Notes: generated by a model from the letters alone, not told the origin. Positions 9,369-18,435 are shown, counted from the stretch's first letter. The stretch: 64,000 nucleotides of DNA from Parahaliea mediterranea (GCF_003402235.1 NZ_QEWO01000001.1:248001-312000); one strand, 5' to 3'. A program made the numbers and translations.

Positions 9369-10604
9369 CTAGGGTTTCCCGTTGGCTTCGATGAATTCCA
9401 TCAGTACCTGCTCAACGTAGCGCTGGTCCTCGTCGGTCATGGTCGGGTGGCAAGGCAGCATGACGCCAAATTCCATGATCTGGTCACAATTGCCAAGGCC
9501 GGCGGGGTGAACGCGGAAGTCCCTGCCCTTGAGCATGGGGTGGCGCGTGATGTTCCCGGAGAAAATCACCCGTGAGAACACTCCGCTGTCTTCCAGGTGC
9601 ATCTGCAATGCCTTACGGCTCCAGCCGGTTTCCGGGCGAATCTGCAGAGGGAAGCAGATCCAGGTGGTTTCCGTCTCGGGCAGGGTGGTGGGCACAATAA
9701 ACTGGTCTGCAAACGGCTCGAAGAACTGGTAATAGCTTTGAAAGCGTTCGTTGCGCAGCCGCCACAACTCATGGATCCGGTTCATCTGGCCAAGGCCAAA
9801 CGCCGCACCAGCCTCGTTGGGAATAAAGCCGTAGGCCAGATCCTCAAACAGGAACAGGGAGTCATAATCCAGCCCGTCCAGCTTTTCCAGGAAGCGGCCA
9901 TCGCTCTCGGCCACCTTGGTACCAAACATGTACTTCTCCGACGAGCGGCCCCAGGCGCGCAGCATCAGCGCAGTATCAAGGTAGTCATCGTTGTCGAAGA
10001 ACACCATGCCACCGTTACCGAGCGCAGTGATGATGTGAAAGATGGAAAAGCTAGTGACGGAGATATCCGCGCGCGTGGCGGTTTTTTTGCCGCGCAGGCT
10101 GCCACCCAGCGTATCGCAGGAGTCGTGCACCAGCTTCAGGCCGTGCTTGTCGGCCAGGGCGCGCAGCTTGTCCCAGTCGCCGATGCCGCCCACCAGGTCG
10201 GGCACCAGCATGGCTTTGGTGTTGTCGGTGATCACGTCTTCCACGCGGTCGGCCATCATCTGGTAATCGTCCAGGCCCACGTCAATAAACACAGGTTTGT
10301 AGCCGGCTTGGTAGATGGTGGCCACGTCGGTGGAGAAGGTGAGTGCCGGGGTGATGACCTCTGAGCCCTGTGGCAGGTTTAACAGGCGCATGGCAATCAT
10401 CAAAGCCGACGAGCCGGAATTGACCATCACCCCATGCTTTTTGCCCATGAACTCTGCCACGCGGGCTTCAAACTGACCGACGTGCAGCCCCGGCACCATG
10501 CCGTGTGGATCTGCCAGCACGGCATTGACCTGTGCAATTTCGTCTTCGCCATACATGGCGCCACCATAGCGCACAACGCGGGGCGCGATTTTTTCAGTGG
10601 GCAT
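9369..10604 (-). CDS. DegT/DnrJ/EryC1-family PLP-fold protein with His at the Schiff-base lysine position (ColD/RfbH-like dehydratase candidate)
   Basis: A 411-residue fold-type I PLP protein. The substrate and cofactor segments are clear: VNSGSSALM (61-69), TPALTFSTDVATI (85-97), HDSCDTLGG (160-168) and SFSIFHIITALGNGG (185-199). In ordinary DegT aminotransferases the lysine binding PLP sits at the sixth position of the last motif. Here it is His190, confirmed at the codon level (10035-10037). His replaces this lysine in the sugar 3-dehydratases ColD and E1/RfbH, which use PMP and remove a hydroxyl. The [2Fe-2S] cysteine pattern of E1 is not seen, so ColD is the closer model. No nucleotide-sugar pathway genes lie nearby, so the substrate is unknown. 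It is divergent from a TetR gene. Confidence 0.78.
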   Translation of the reverse strand: MPTEKIAPRVVRYGGAMYGEDEIAQVNAVLADPHGMVPGLHVGQFEARVAEFMGKKHGVMVNSGSSALMIAMRLLNLPQGSEVITPALTFSTDVATIYQAGYKPVFIDVGLDDYQMMADRVEDVITDNTKAMLVPDLVGGIGDWDKLRALADKHGLKLVHDSCDTLGGSLRGKKTATRADISVTSFSIFHIITALGNGGMVFFDNDDYLDTALMLRAWGRSSEKYMFGTKVAESDGRFLEKLDGLDYDSLFLFEDLAYGFIPNEAGAAFGLGQMNRIHELWRLRNERFQSYYQFFEPFADQFIVPTTLPETETTWICFPLQIRPETGWSRKALQMHLEDSGVFSRVIFSGNITRHPMLKGRDFRVHPAGLGNCDQIMEFGVMLPCHPTMTDEDQRYVEQVLMEFIEANGKP

Positions 10605-10689
10605 GCTTATCTCCTTTTATGAAATGTGGGTTTGCACAATGACAGGGTAATTTGTTTTAACTTAATATCAATTCAGTAAAAATATGCGC

Positions 10690-10703
10690 ACCGCAATTGC
10701 GGT
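10690..10703. promoter_or_regulatory. Perfect 14-bp palindrome, candidate TetR-family operator
   Basis: ACCGCAATTGCGGT is a perfect palindrome in the 210-bp region between the divergent DegT and TetR genes, next to an AT-rich stretch (10655-10685) that probably holds promoter elements. TetR-family repressors typically bind such sites between their own gene and the regulated gene. The role is inferred from position and symmetry. Confidence 0.55.
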
Positions 10704-10814
10704 TCAACAATTAATAACAGGGGCTTAAATCGGGCCAGGCGACGCGTGCGGCAATTTAGCCACAAAACGCCGAAGCCACACCGATGAAAATGCCACATGG
10801 CAAAGGTAACCCGC

Positions 10815-11432
10815 ATGACAGACAGGCAGCCATCCGGCCGGCGCAGGGGAAGGCCCCAGGGGGAAGGCCAGCAGGGCAGCGCAACCCGCACCGCAATCCT
10901 GGACGCAGCGGAAAAGCGCTTTGCCGACCTCGGCTACGCTGCCACCCGCCTGCAGGACGTGGCCGCGGATGTCGGCAAAACAGCCCCTGCGGTGGCGCAC
11001 TTTTTCGGTGGCAAGGATGCCCTCTACCGGGCGGTACTGGAGCGCATGGCCGCGGACTATGCCGCCTACCTCAATGCCCATGCGGCACCTGCCAGCAGCG
11101 AGCAAGTGGATCGCATCCTTGCCACCGTCACGGCATGGCTGCGTTTTATGCGCGTGCGCCCGGCACAACTGGGGCTTATCCTGCGCGACATGGCAGAGCG
11201 GCGCTTGCAACCACTGGGGGATTCGACACTGACACGAATTTTTGAGCCCTATAGCATTCCCGTGCAGGAGCCGAGCTTGCGCAGCGAAGGCGGGGTGGTG
11301 TTCAACCTCGCCTGGGGGAGCGGCATTATTTTTATGGTGAGCGCCGTGCATTTCAGCAACAGTGAATTCGAGGCGGCGCTGGCGCGGCACCTAGATGCAC
11401 TGCGCGGGGCACTGGTGGCCAACCTCTGCTGA
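10815..11432 (+). CDS. TetR/AcrR-family transcriptional regulator
   Basis: A 205-residue regulator with an N-terminal TetR helix-turn-helix: ILDAAEKRFADLGYAATRLQ (about 29-48), then VAADVGKTAPAVAHFFGGKD. The C-terminal half would be the ligand pocket and dimer interface. I chose the ATG with AAAGGTAA eight bases upstream; an ATG at 10797 in the same frame has no such site. An Arg-rich tail (RRRGRP) precedes the helix-turn-helix, as in many family members. It is divergent from the DegT gene and convergent with the VOC gene, so the DegT gene is the likeliest target besides itself. The ligand cannot be told. Confidence 0.88.
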   Translation: MTDRQPSGRRRGRPQGEGQQGSATRTAILDAAEKRFADLGYAATRLQDVAADVGKTAPAVAHFFGGKDALYRAVLERMAADYAAYLNAHAAPASSEQVDRILATVTAWLRFMRVRPAQLGLILRDMAERRLQPLGDSTLTRIFEPYSIPVQEPSLRSEGGVVFNLAWGSGIIFMVSAVHFSNSEFEAALARHLDALRGALVANLC

Positions 11433-11434
11433 GC

Positions 11435-11470
11435 GAGACTTGCCGGGAGCGTCCATTGCCGGCAAGTCTC
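11435..11470. terminator. Strong bidirectional hairpin terminator
   Basis: A perfect 12-bp inverted repeat, GAGACTTGCCGG and CCGGCAAGTCTC, with a 12-base loop starts three bases after the TetR stop codon and ends 11 bases before the VOC stop codon. It lies exactly between convergent genes. There is no T-run, but stem length and position support a shared terminator. Confidence 0.65.
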
Positions 11471-11481
11471 ATCAGATCCCA

Positions 11482-11904
11482 TCAGGCGGTGGTCATCTGC
11501 ACGACTTCATTCACGTGACCCTCCGGGTCCAGCACAAAGGCCACCCGGATGCCGAATTCCGCAACCTCACGAATAGACTCGGGCACCTTGCCGCCCGCTG
11601 CAAGGGCTCTTTCACACAGCGCTTCCAAGTCCTCGGTGATAAAACCCTGCACAGACTCGCCAGTCGCCGGGCCACTGGAATCCATGTACTGGATCAGGGT
11701 CAGGGCGGGGCCGCCGGGGTAACTGCTCTGGTAGGTGATTTCGTCAATCTTGCGGCCGAACATCGCATCCTTGTGACGATTGAAGGGGATCAGGCCAAAC
11801 ACGTTCTCGTAGAACGCCGCCATGGCATCGAGGTTGTGGACGAAGGTTTTGGCGAAGCTGTACAGCATGCCGTGGTTGCTGCCGCTGGGGCGGGGGTCAG
11901 TCAT
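11482..11904 (-). CDS. VOC-family (glyoxalase/dioxygenase-like) protein
   Basis: A 140-residue single-domain VOC protein. The fold is shown by TFVHNLDAMAAFYENVFGL near residue 20 and the end motif FVLDPEGHVNEVVQM. The chosen ATG lies 23 bp after the stop of the monooxygenase gene; the longer open frame upstream only overlaps that gene. VOC proteins are metal-dependent lyases, isomerases or dioxygenases. As the last gene of the SDR-GH3-SDR-ACAD-BVMO operon it probably acts on an intermediate of the same pathway. The reaction is unknown. Confidence 0.82.
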   Translation of the reverse strand: MTDPRPSGSNHGMLYSFAKTFVHNLDAMAAFYENVFGLIPFNRHKDAMFGRKIDEITYQSSYPGGPALTLIQYMDSSGPATGESVQGFITEDLEALCERALAAGGKVPESIREVAEFGIRVAFVLDPEGHVNEVVQMTTA

Positions 11905-11927
11905 GAGTGAACGCCTGTTTATTGGTA

Positions 11928-13910
11928 TTAAATGGTGAGCATGGGCATTTCTGGCGCAGCTACTGGCTTGCGCCCCGCCTCCTGGGTGACGCGGAAATCT
12001 CCCTGGCGCGGCGCACGGAGGTCGTGCCAGATGCGCGAGTTGTGTCGCGGGATGGCGAGAATCACCTTTTTGCCCTGATCCCGGTAGTAGCCATGCGCAT
12101 TGCCGCACTGCACCCAGGCGGACTGCTGCAGGTTGCTGTCTACGTCTTCAACGAAGGCCCTAGTGGCTTCCTCGGTGACATCGACGGAGGACAGGCCGTC
12201 GTCCACCATCCACTGCAGCAGCTCAATGGCGTAGTGCATTTGCTGCTCGCTGACCACGGCGTGGTTGGCCACCAGGAAGCTGTAGGGGCCGCCGCCAAGA
12301 ACAAAGTTGGGGAAGCCGGGCACCAGCATGCCCTCGTAGGAATAGGGGTAGGGCTCGAATTCGTGCCGCAGGTTTTTGCCGTCTCGCCCGAGAATGTCGA
12401 ACTGCCGGCCAAAGTGCAGTTTGTAGCCGGTGGCCAGCAGTAGCACATCACACTCGATGCGGGTGCCGTCATCCAGAATCACGGCCTTTTCGTCGGCGGC
12501 CTTCAGGGCACCGCGCACGATGGATACATTGGGTTTTTTCAGCGTGTCGTAGAAGCCGCAATCGAGAATGGGGCGCTTGGCAAACACCGGGAAGTTCGGT
12601 GTCAGCATGGCAACCATCGCCGGGTCATCCGGGAAGTGGCTTTGCAGGTAGCCCGCACACAGCATGCGAATGCCGTCGTTGATGGGCCCGAAGCCGCCAG
12701 TCTCTGCCGCGTACTGCTCGTCCTTCAGCACCATGCCGTGCATGTCGGTGAGCTGGCTGGCAAGGCTCTGCAGGCGCTTCCACTGGGCCGCAAAGGGCAC
12801 GACTTCCATGGCGCGAATTTCCAGCGGGTCCACCGGCGCGTGCGCGCTGGGGTTGGGCAGAATGTGCTCTGGCTGGCGTTGCACAATCACCAGCTCACCC
12901 ACCTGGTCGGCAATGGCAGTGGCCACCTGTACCCCAGAACAGCCGGTGCCCACCAGCACCACTTTCTTGCCCTTGAGGTCCACGCTGTGGTCCCAGTGGG
13001 CGGAGTGCACCACTGGCCCGGCGAACGCATCGAGATTCTCCACCGCCGGGTAGTTGGCCTCGTTGTTGGGCCTCACGGCCATGATCAGTGCGTTCACCTC
13101 ATAGACGACCGGCTTGCCTCCACGCTCGGCGTTGACCTTCCAGCGTTTGCTCGCTTCGTCCCAGGCGGCGCCGGTTACCCGGGTGCCAAAGTCAATGCGC
13201 TCGCGCAGGCTGTATTTGTCGGTCACCCGCTCCAGGTAGGACAGGAACTCGGGCCCGTTCGGGTAGTACTTGCTCCAGGAGGCATTGGGCTCGAAGGAAA
13301 ACGAATAGACCCGGCTGGGCGTGTCCACGGCGGCGCCGGGGTAGGTGTTCTCCAGCCAGTTGCCGCCCACCGCGTCCAGCTTTTCCACCACGGTAAAATC
13401 AAAGCCCGCCTGTTGCAGTTTTACCGCCGCGTTGATGCCCATCATACCGGCGCCCACCACCAGCACCTTAAAGTCCGCCGGTGGCAGCCGGGCGGGCTCG
13501 CGTACACGGGTATCGGTGGTAAAGCCGGCGTGCTGGAAGGCCGGCTCCACCGACATCTCGGGTATCTGCACCCCGGTGACCCGGTTGGCCATCTCGTGAA
13601 AAAGCCGTTTGTCCAGGTTGGGCATCAGGGGTTGCTTGGCAGCTTTTACTGCGTCGCGCAACAAGTCGCGCACAATCTGTGCCGTCCGCAGTGCCTCCTC
13701 GCTGGGGGGCGCGCGTTCATCCTCAAAGGCGACAAAGGCTTCCTTTACGGTGTGCTGGGTGCCTTCCAGGGCGTCGCCATAGCGATTGAGCAGGCTGCGG
13801 TCGCCGGTGATCTGGATCAGCGACATCAGCGCGACCACCGGGTCCAGGGCGTCGATGGCCTGGTCCAGCTCCTGTTCAGTCAGGTTATTGGGTGTGCATT
13901 GAGCAGTCAT
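11928..13910 (-). CDS. Class B flavoprotein Baeyer-Villiger monooxygenase with N-terminal extension (HAPMO-like)
   Basis: A 660-residue FAD and NADPH monooxygenase. Residues 1-145 form an extra N-terminal domain. FAD is bound at GAGMMG (153-158), NADPH at GTGCSG (321-326), and between them lies the Baeyer-Villiger fingerprint FAGPVVHSAHWD (296-307). Such enzymes insert oxygen next to a ketone to give an ester or lactone. The size and N-terminal extension resemble 4-hydroxyacetophenone monooxygenase (640 residues) more than cyclohexanone monooxygenase (about 540). The gene follows an acyl-CoA dehydrogenase by 16 bp in a catabolic operon, which suggests ring opening or side-chain cleavage of a ketone made by the two operon SDRs. 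The substrate is inference. Confidence 0.9.
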   Translation of the reverse strand: MTAQCTPNNLTEQELDQAIDALDPVVALMSLIQITGDRSLLNRYGDALEGTQHTVKEAFVAFEDERAPPSEEALRTAQIVRDLLRDAVKAAKQPLMPNLDKRLFHEMANRVTGVQIPEMSVEPAFQHAGFTTDTRVREPARLPPADFKVLVVGAGMMGINAAVKLQQAGFDFTVVEKLDAVGGNWLENTYPGAAVDTPSRVYSFSFEPNASWSKYYPNGPEFLSYLERVTDKYSLRERIDFGTRVTGAAWDEASKRWKVNAERGGKPVVYEVNALIMAVRPNNEANYPAVENLDAFAGPVVHSAHWDHSVDLKGKKVVLVGTGCSGVQVATAIADQVGELVIVQRQPEHILPNPSAHAPVDPLEIRAMEVVPFAAQWKRLQSLASQLTDMHGMVLKDEQYAAETGGFGPINDGIRMLCAGYLQSHFPDDPAMVAMLTPNFPVFAKRPILDCGFYDTLKKPNVSIVRGALKAADEKAVILDDGTRIECDVLLLATGYKLHFGRQFDILGRDGKNLRHEFEPYPYSYEGMLVPGFPNFVLGGGPYSFLVANHAVVSEQQMHYAIELLQWMVDDGLSSVDVTEEATRAFVEDVDSNLQQSAWVQCGNAHGYYRDQGKKVILAIPRHNSRIWHDLRAPRQGDFRVTQEAGRKPVAAPEMPMLTI

Positions 13911-13926
13911 AGCGTGTCCTTCCGTA

Positions 13927-15075
13927 TTAGCGCCCCAACAGGGAGCGCGCGATCACTTCTTTCATGATTTCCGATGTGCCGCCGTAGATACGAATCACCC
14001 GGGCATCGGCCCAGAAGCGGGATATCGGGTATTCCACCATGTAGCCATAGCCACCAAACAACTGCAGGCAGCTATCGGCCACGCGCCCGGCCATTTCGCT
14101 GGTGAACAGTTTCATGGCGGCGGCGTCTTCGGGCGTCAGTGCGCCGCGGCAGTAGCATTCGATACCGCGCTCTGTCAGGGCATCGGCGGCGGCAATGTCG
14201 GTATCTACCTGAGCCAGCGTAAAGCGGGTGTTCTGCAGTTGGGCGATTGGCGCGCCGAAGGCCTCGCGCTCCTGCACGTAACGCAGCGTCAGATCCCTGG
14301 CCCCCATCGCCAGGCCGAGGGATTGCACGGCGATGATCAAGCGCTCCCGGGGCAGCTCCTGCATCATCATGGCAAAGCCCTTGCCCGCTTCCCCCAGCAG
14401 TGCGCTGGCGGGCAGGTGCATCTCGTCAAAGAACATTTCCGAGGTGTCTGCCGCGTGCTGGCCCACCTTCTCGAGATTGCGGCCGCGCTTGAAACCGGGC
14501 AGGCGAGTGTCCACCAGAAACAGGGAAATACCGTGGGCCCCGGCCTCCCGGTCGGTTTTGGCGGCCACCACCACCAGGTCCGCATGCTGGCCGTTGGAGA
14601 TAAAAATCTTGGAGCCGTTCAGCACATAGCCATCGCCCTCGCGCCGGACGTGGGTGCGCAGGTTCTTGAGGTCCGAGCCGGCGCCGGGTTCGGTCATGCC
14701 AATGGCGGCAACCACTTCGCCCGAGCAGAGCCGGGGCAACCAGGCCTGCTTCTGTTCTTCGCTGCCGAAATGCAGCAGGTAGGGCGGAATGATGTCGTTG
14801 TGTACCTGCAGGCCGCCCACAAAGCCGCCGTAGCCACGGCGCGACATGACATCCACCACGGCGAAGGAAAAGCGCGCATCGACACCCAGGCCGCCGTAGG
14901 CTTCTGGCACATCCACACAAAGCAGGCCGGCCTCTGCGCACTTGTTGAACAGTTCGCGCGGCACCTGCCCCTGCTTTTCCCATTCGGCGTAGTACGGTTC
15001 AATTTCCGCGTCGCAAAACTTTTCCAGGCTTTCGCGAAACAGGTTCAGTTCTTCGTTGATGTCGTTGTTCTGCAT
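13927..15075 (-). CDS. Acyl-CoA dehydrogenase
   Basis: A 382-residue FAD-dependent acyl-CoA dehydrogenase of usual length. Motifs include AIGMTEPGAGSDL (FAD and substrate contacts), the central ISNGQHADLVVVAAKTD strand, and QLFGGYGYMVEYPISRFW with RIYGGTSEIMKEVI at the C-terminus. That GGTSEI end is typical of short/branched-chain and catabolic ACADs; I did not assign the catalytic base. The ATG at 15075 is preferred over an in-frame TTG eight codons upstream. Within the operon it would introduce a double bond into a CoA-linked aglycone or side-chain intermediate. No acyl-CoA ligase is in this operon, so activation must occur elsewhere. Confidence 0.9.
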   Translation of the reverse strand: MQNNDINEELNLFRESLEKFCDAEIEPYYAEWEKQGQVPRELFNKCAEAGLLCVDVPEAYGGLGVDARFSFAVVDVMSRRGYGGFVGGLQVHNDIIPPYLLHFGSEEQKQAWLPRLCSGEVVAAIGMTEPGAGSDLKNLRTHVRREGDGYVLNGSKIFISNGQHADLVVVAAKTDREAGAHGISLFLVDTRLPGFKRGRNLEKVGQHAADTSEMFFDEMHLPASALLGEAGKGFAMMMQELPRERLIIAVQSLGLAMGARDLTLRYVQEREAFGAPIAQLQNTRFTLAQVDTDIAAADALTERGIECYCRGALTPEDAAAMKLFTSEMAGRVADSCLQLFGGYGYMVEYPISRFWADARVIRIYGGTSEIMKEVIARSLLGR

Positions 15076-15130
15076 GGTGCTCTTCAAGTTGTTCTTCAAT
15101 TTACTCTACGGCTCCGGGATGAGGGATGGC

Positions 15131-15946
15131 TCAATAGCGCATGCCCAGCCCGCCGTCATGGCAGATGGCAGCGCCGGTCACAAAGCGTGATTCTTCCGAG
15201 GCCAGGTAAACAAAGGCCTCGGAGGTATCCTGCGGCTGGCTGGCCGTGTTGAGCGGGTTCATGGCCGCCAATTCGGCCTCGGCGGCCTCGGTGCTCTCCC
15301 ACAGGCCCTGCGCCACATAATCCGCCAGCCCCTGGCGCATTAGCGGTGTCATGGTGACGCCGGGGTGAACCGAGTTGACGCGAATTTTCTGTGGCCCCAG
15401 TTCCTGTGCCGCGCACAGGGTCAGCATGCGCTGCGCCGCCTTCGACACGTGGTAGCCGATGTTGTTGGCATTGGGCATGTAGGACGCCATGGAGACGGTG
15501 TTGATAATCACGCCGCCGCCGGCGTGGCGTGTATGTGCTTCGGCCAACAGCGGCAGGCAGGCCTTGATACCGAGGAAGCTGCCATCGTGATTGACCGCCA
15601 TCACCGTGCGCAGGTCATCCAGGGATGTATTCGCTATGCCGCCGTGGATGGCAATGCCCGCGTTGTTCACCAGTACATCCAGGTGGCCGAAGTGGCCTAC
15701 GGTAGCCTCCAGCGCCGCGGCCCACTGCTCGGACGCGCTTACATCCAGCGGTGTGAACTGGATACGCGCCTCGCCATAGCGTTGGCGCAGGTCATCCAGC
15801 AACTCAGCCGCATGGGCCTCGTTGATGTCGGTGGCCATCACGCCGGCGGCCCCTTCGCGCAGGAAGGCATCGCAAATGGCAGCGCCAATGTTGCCGGCCT
15901 GGCCGGCGCCGGTGACGAGTGCAACTTTATTCTTCAATCTTGACAT
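15131..15946 (-). CDS. Short-chain dehydrogenase/reductase (SDR)
   Basis: A 271-residue classical SDR. It has the cofactor motif TGAGQAGNIG (12-21, with a two-residue insertion against TGxxxGIG), the NNAG stretch and the active-site YHVSKAAQ. The chosen ATG starts MSRLKNKVALVTG, a typical SDR beginning; the longer open frame adds 31 residues without support. It lies between the GH3 gene and the acyl-CoA dehydrogenase. It probably oxidises an alcohol to the ketone used by the downstream Baeyer-Villiger enzyme, which is inference from gene order. Confidence 0.88.
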   Translation of the reverse strand: MSRLKNKVALVTGAGQAGNIGAAICDAFLREGAAGVMATDINEAHAAELLDDLRQRYGEARIQFTPLDVSASEQWAAALEATVGHFGHLDVLVNNAGIAIHGGIANTSLDDLRTVMAVNHDGSFLGIKACLPLLAEAHTRHAGGGVIINTVSMASYMPNANNIGYHVSKAAQRMLTLCAAQELGPQKIRVNSVHPGVTMTPLMRQGLADYVAQGLWESTEAAEAELAAMNPLNTASQPQDTSEAFVYLASEESRFVTGAAICHDGGLGMRY

Positions 15947-15996
15947 GGGTTGTAGTCCAGCTAGGTTGATTTGCAGTGGTGATAGCAGGCCCTGCG

Positions 15997-18435
15997 CTAG
16001 CGGGCCTGTTCTGGCGCTCGGCGCAATAGCTTTCGCCAATCGTGGTTCATGATGTGAATCATGGCGCGCATCAGGCCCGGCGAGAGCTTGCCCTCGCTAT
16101 GGGTCACCAGGTTGCGCAGGGGCATTTCCTCGACAATGGCCTCGATCATCCGCCGAGCACTTTCACTGGCGTCGTCATTCAGCGTCTTGCCGGCCTGCTG
16201 CGCCATAATGTTTTTGAGCTGGCGGCCAAGCCAGGTTGCCTGTACTTCACCCAGTGTCGAATTCAGGTGATAGGGCCTGGCGGGTACCGGGACGGGCACG
16301 GGGTGGCCAAGCAGCGCCTCGAAAGCAGCGCGGTCAAATTGCCGGCTGGCAGGGTCGGCGTAGGGCGCCAGTCCCGCAGGCTGGGGCCGCCGGGCAGGCC
16401 CCTCGGCAAGGGTCAGCTGGCCGGTCAGGCGAATATCGGCACTGGATGCGCCAACCTCGATGCGGAAGATATCCGCCTCGGCGCGCCAGGCGCTGGTGCC
16501 GCTGTCCCAGTAGGCAAAGGCGCGCCGGTTCAGCGCAAGGCTTACCCTGCGCTGCTGGCCGGGCTCAAGCTGCAGCCGGGCAAAGTGTTTCAATTCCCTG
16601 GCTGGGCGGGGCAGGGAAGGGTGGCGCTGCCCAATGTATACCTGGGCTACTTCCGCGCCGGCGCGATCGCCAGTATTGGTGATGCTGAAGGATACGCTTG
16701 CCACCGCGGTGTCGCTGCTGGCATCGCCGGGCTCAACAGCCAGGTCGCTGTATTCAAAACGGGTGTAGGACAGGCCGTGCCCGAAGGGGTAGCGCACCGG
16801 CACGCCAGCGGTAGCAAAGTAGCGATAACCCACCCATAGTGCTTCACAGTACTGCGACTGCCGCAGGCCGCCAGGAAAAAATGGCGCACTGGCGGCATCA
16901 TCCGCAGCGAGGGGGAAGGTTTCGGCCAGCTTGCCGCAGGGGTTCGCATCGCCAAACAGGATGCGGGCGAGGGCGGATGCCCCTGCCTGGCCACCAAGGT
17001 AGGTCTCCAGAATGGCCGGCACCTGCTCGGCAAAGGGCAGTGCCACCGGCGCGCCGTTTTGCAGCACCACCACCAGCTTGTCGGCCAGCGGCAGCAGGGC
17101 ATCCAGCAGCGTCAGCTGGCCCGACGGCAGGTGCATGTGCTCGCGATCAAAACCTTCCGATTCGTACGCCGGCGGCAAGCCCAGGAAAACTACGGCCACA
17201 TCGGCCGCCTCAAGCAGGTCGTAGGCCTCGGCCTGCAAGGCATCGCTAGTTTGCCCGCCGACGCTGTAACCCGGCGCAAAATCGATGTGCGCCCGCTCAT
17301 CCACAAAATCGCGGATGGCTTGCAGAGGCTGCTCCAGCCGACTCGGGTTGATCTGCGAGCTGCCGCTGCCCTGGTAGCGCGTATCCTCGGCCAACTGGCC
17401 AATCACCGCGATGCGGCCGCTAGGGCTCAGCGGCAGGCGGCCAGATTCGTTGCGCAACAGCACACAGGCCTGCTCCGCGGCGCAGCGTGCCAGGGCGTGA
17501 TTGGTCTCCAACAGATTGTCGGGGAGTTTGTCGGGGAGTTCGTTAGGGAGGGCAGCGGGGGAGCGCTGTGATCTGTCAATAAGGGCAAGCAGTCGCACCA
17601 CCGCCTGATCCAGCGTTGCCATTGGCAGATCACCCGAGGCCAATGCCGCGAGAATCCTGCGCGTATTCACCTCGCCGCTGGTGGGCATTTCCAGATCCAT
17701 GCCCGCTTGCAGGGCGCGAACGCGATCATTGACCGCACCCCAGTCGCTCAGCACCAGGCCGCCAAAACCCCACTCGTCGCGCAGAATTTGGTTAAGCAGC
17801 AGTGCATTTTCCGATAGGTAGGTGCCGTTCAATTTGTTGTAGGCACACATGACCGTCCAGGGGCGGGCCGTTTTTATCGCGTGTTCAAAAGCCGGAAGGT
17901 AGATTTCCCGCAGGGTGCGCTCATCCAACACGGCGTCCACCACCATGCGGCCGTGTTCATGATTGTTGACGGCAAAGTGTTTAAGGCTGGCGCCAACGCC
18001 CTGGCGTTGTAGGCCGTTGATCCACGCCGCTGCCAGCACGCCGGATAGGAACGGGTCTTCAGAGAAGTATTCAAAGTTGCGCCCACCCAGAGGGTGGCGT
18101 TTGATATTGACGCCAGGGCCCAGCAACACATGCACGCCTTCTGCGCGCGCTTCCAGCCCCAGCGCGCTGCCCACCTCTGTCAGTAATTCGGTATTCCAAC
18201 TGCAGGCAAGGCCCGCCGCAGAGGGAAAACAGGTTGCCGCAATACTGGCCTGCAAGCCCACATGGTCAGCCCCACCGGCCTGTTTGCGCAGGCCGTGGGG
18301 GCCGTCGGTCAGGAGCAGGGCGGGTATACCCAGGCGTTCAATGGCCCGGGTTTGCCAGAAGCTGCCGCCAGAACACAGTGCGGCTTTTTCTTCGGTGGTT
18401 AGCGCGTCCAGCAACGGCTCAGCCGATGAATTCAC
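15997..18435 (-). CDS. Glycoside hydrolase family 3 (beta-glucosidase-like)
   Basis: An 812-residue GH3 enzyme. The N-terminal barrel carries GPGVNIKRHPLGGRNFEYF (107-125), KHFAVNNHEHGR (152-163) and the nucleophile Asp231 in LSDWGAVND. The alpha/beta sandwich (about 340-560) and a C-terminal fibronectin-III-like domain (RELKHFARLQLEPGQ) follow. No signal peptide is visible, so it acts inside the cell on imported glycosides. I placed the start at the GTG overlapping the upstream SDR by 17 bp, because the open frame above it lies wholly within that SDR. A cytoplasmic glycosidase amid dehydrogenases and a Baeyer-Villiger enzyme suggests release of a glucose-like residue from a small aglycone rather than polysaccharide digestion. 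Confidence 0.9.
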   Translation of the reverse strand: MNSSAEPLLDALTTEEKAALCSGGSFWQTRAIERLGIPALLLTDGPHGLRKQAGGADHVGLQASIAATCFPSAAGLACSWNTELLTEVGSALGLEARAEGVHVLLGPGVNIKRHPLGGRNFEYFSEDPFLSGVLAAAWINGLQRQGVGASLKHFAVNNHEHGRMVVDAVLDERTLREIYLPAFEHAIKTARPWTVMCAYNKLNGTYLSENALLLNQILRDEWGFGGLVLSDWGAVNDRVRALQAGMDLEMPTSGEVNTRRILAALASGDLPMATLDQAVVRLLALIDRSQRSPAALPNELPDKLPDNLLETNHALARCAAEQACVLLRNESGRLPLSPSGRIAVIGQLAEDTRYQGSGSSQINPSRLEQPLQAIRDFVDERAHIDFAPGYSVGGQTSDALQAEAYDLLEAADVAVVFLGLPPAYESEGFDREHMHLPSGQLTLLDALLPLADKLVVVLQNGAPVALPFAEQVPAILETYLGGQAGASALARILFGDANPCGKLAETFPLAADDAASAPFFPGGLRQSQYCEALWVGYRYFATAGVPVRYPFGHGLSYTRFEYSDLAVEPGDASSDTAVASVSFSITNTGDRAGAEVAQVYIGQRHPSLPRPARELKHFARLQLEPGQQRRVSLALNRRAFAYWDSGTSAWRAEADIFRIEVGASSADIRLTGQLTLAEGPARRPQPAGLAPYADPASRQFDRAAFEALLGHPVPVPVPARPYHLNSTLGEVQATWLGRQLKNIMAQQAGKTLNDDASESARRMIEAIVEEMPLRNLVTHSEGKLSPGLMRAMIHIMNHDWRKLLRRAPEQAR

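Noticed and set aside
12636-13967. 443-codon open frame on the plus strand
   Set aside because: Antisense to the Baeyer-Villiger monooxygenase; no domain pattern.
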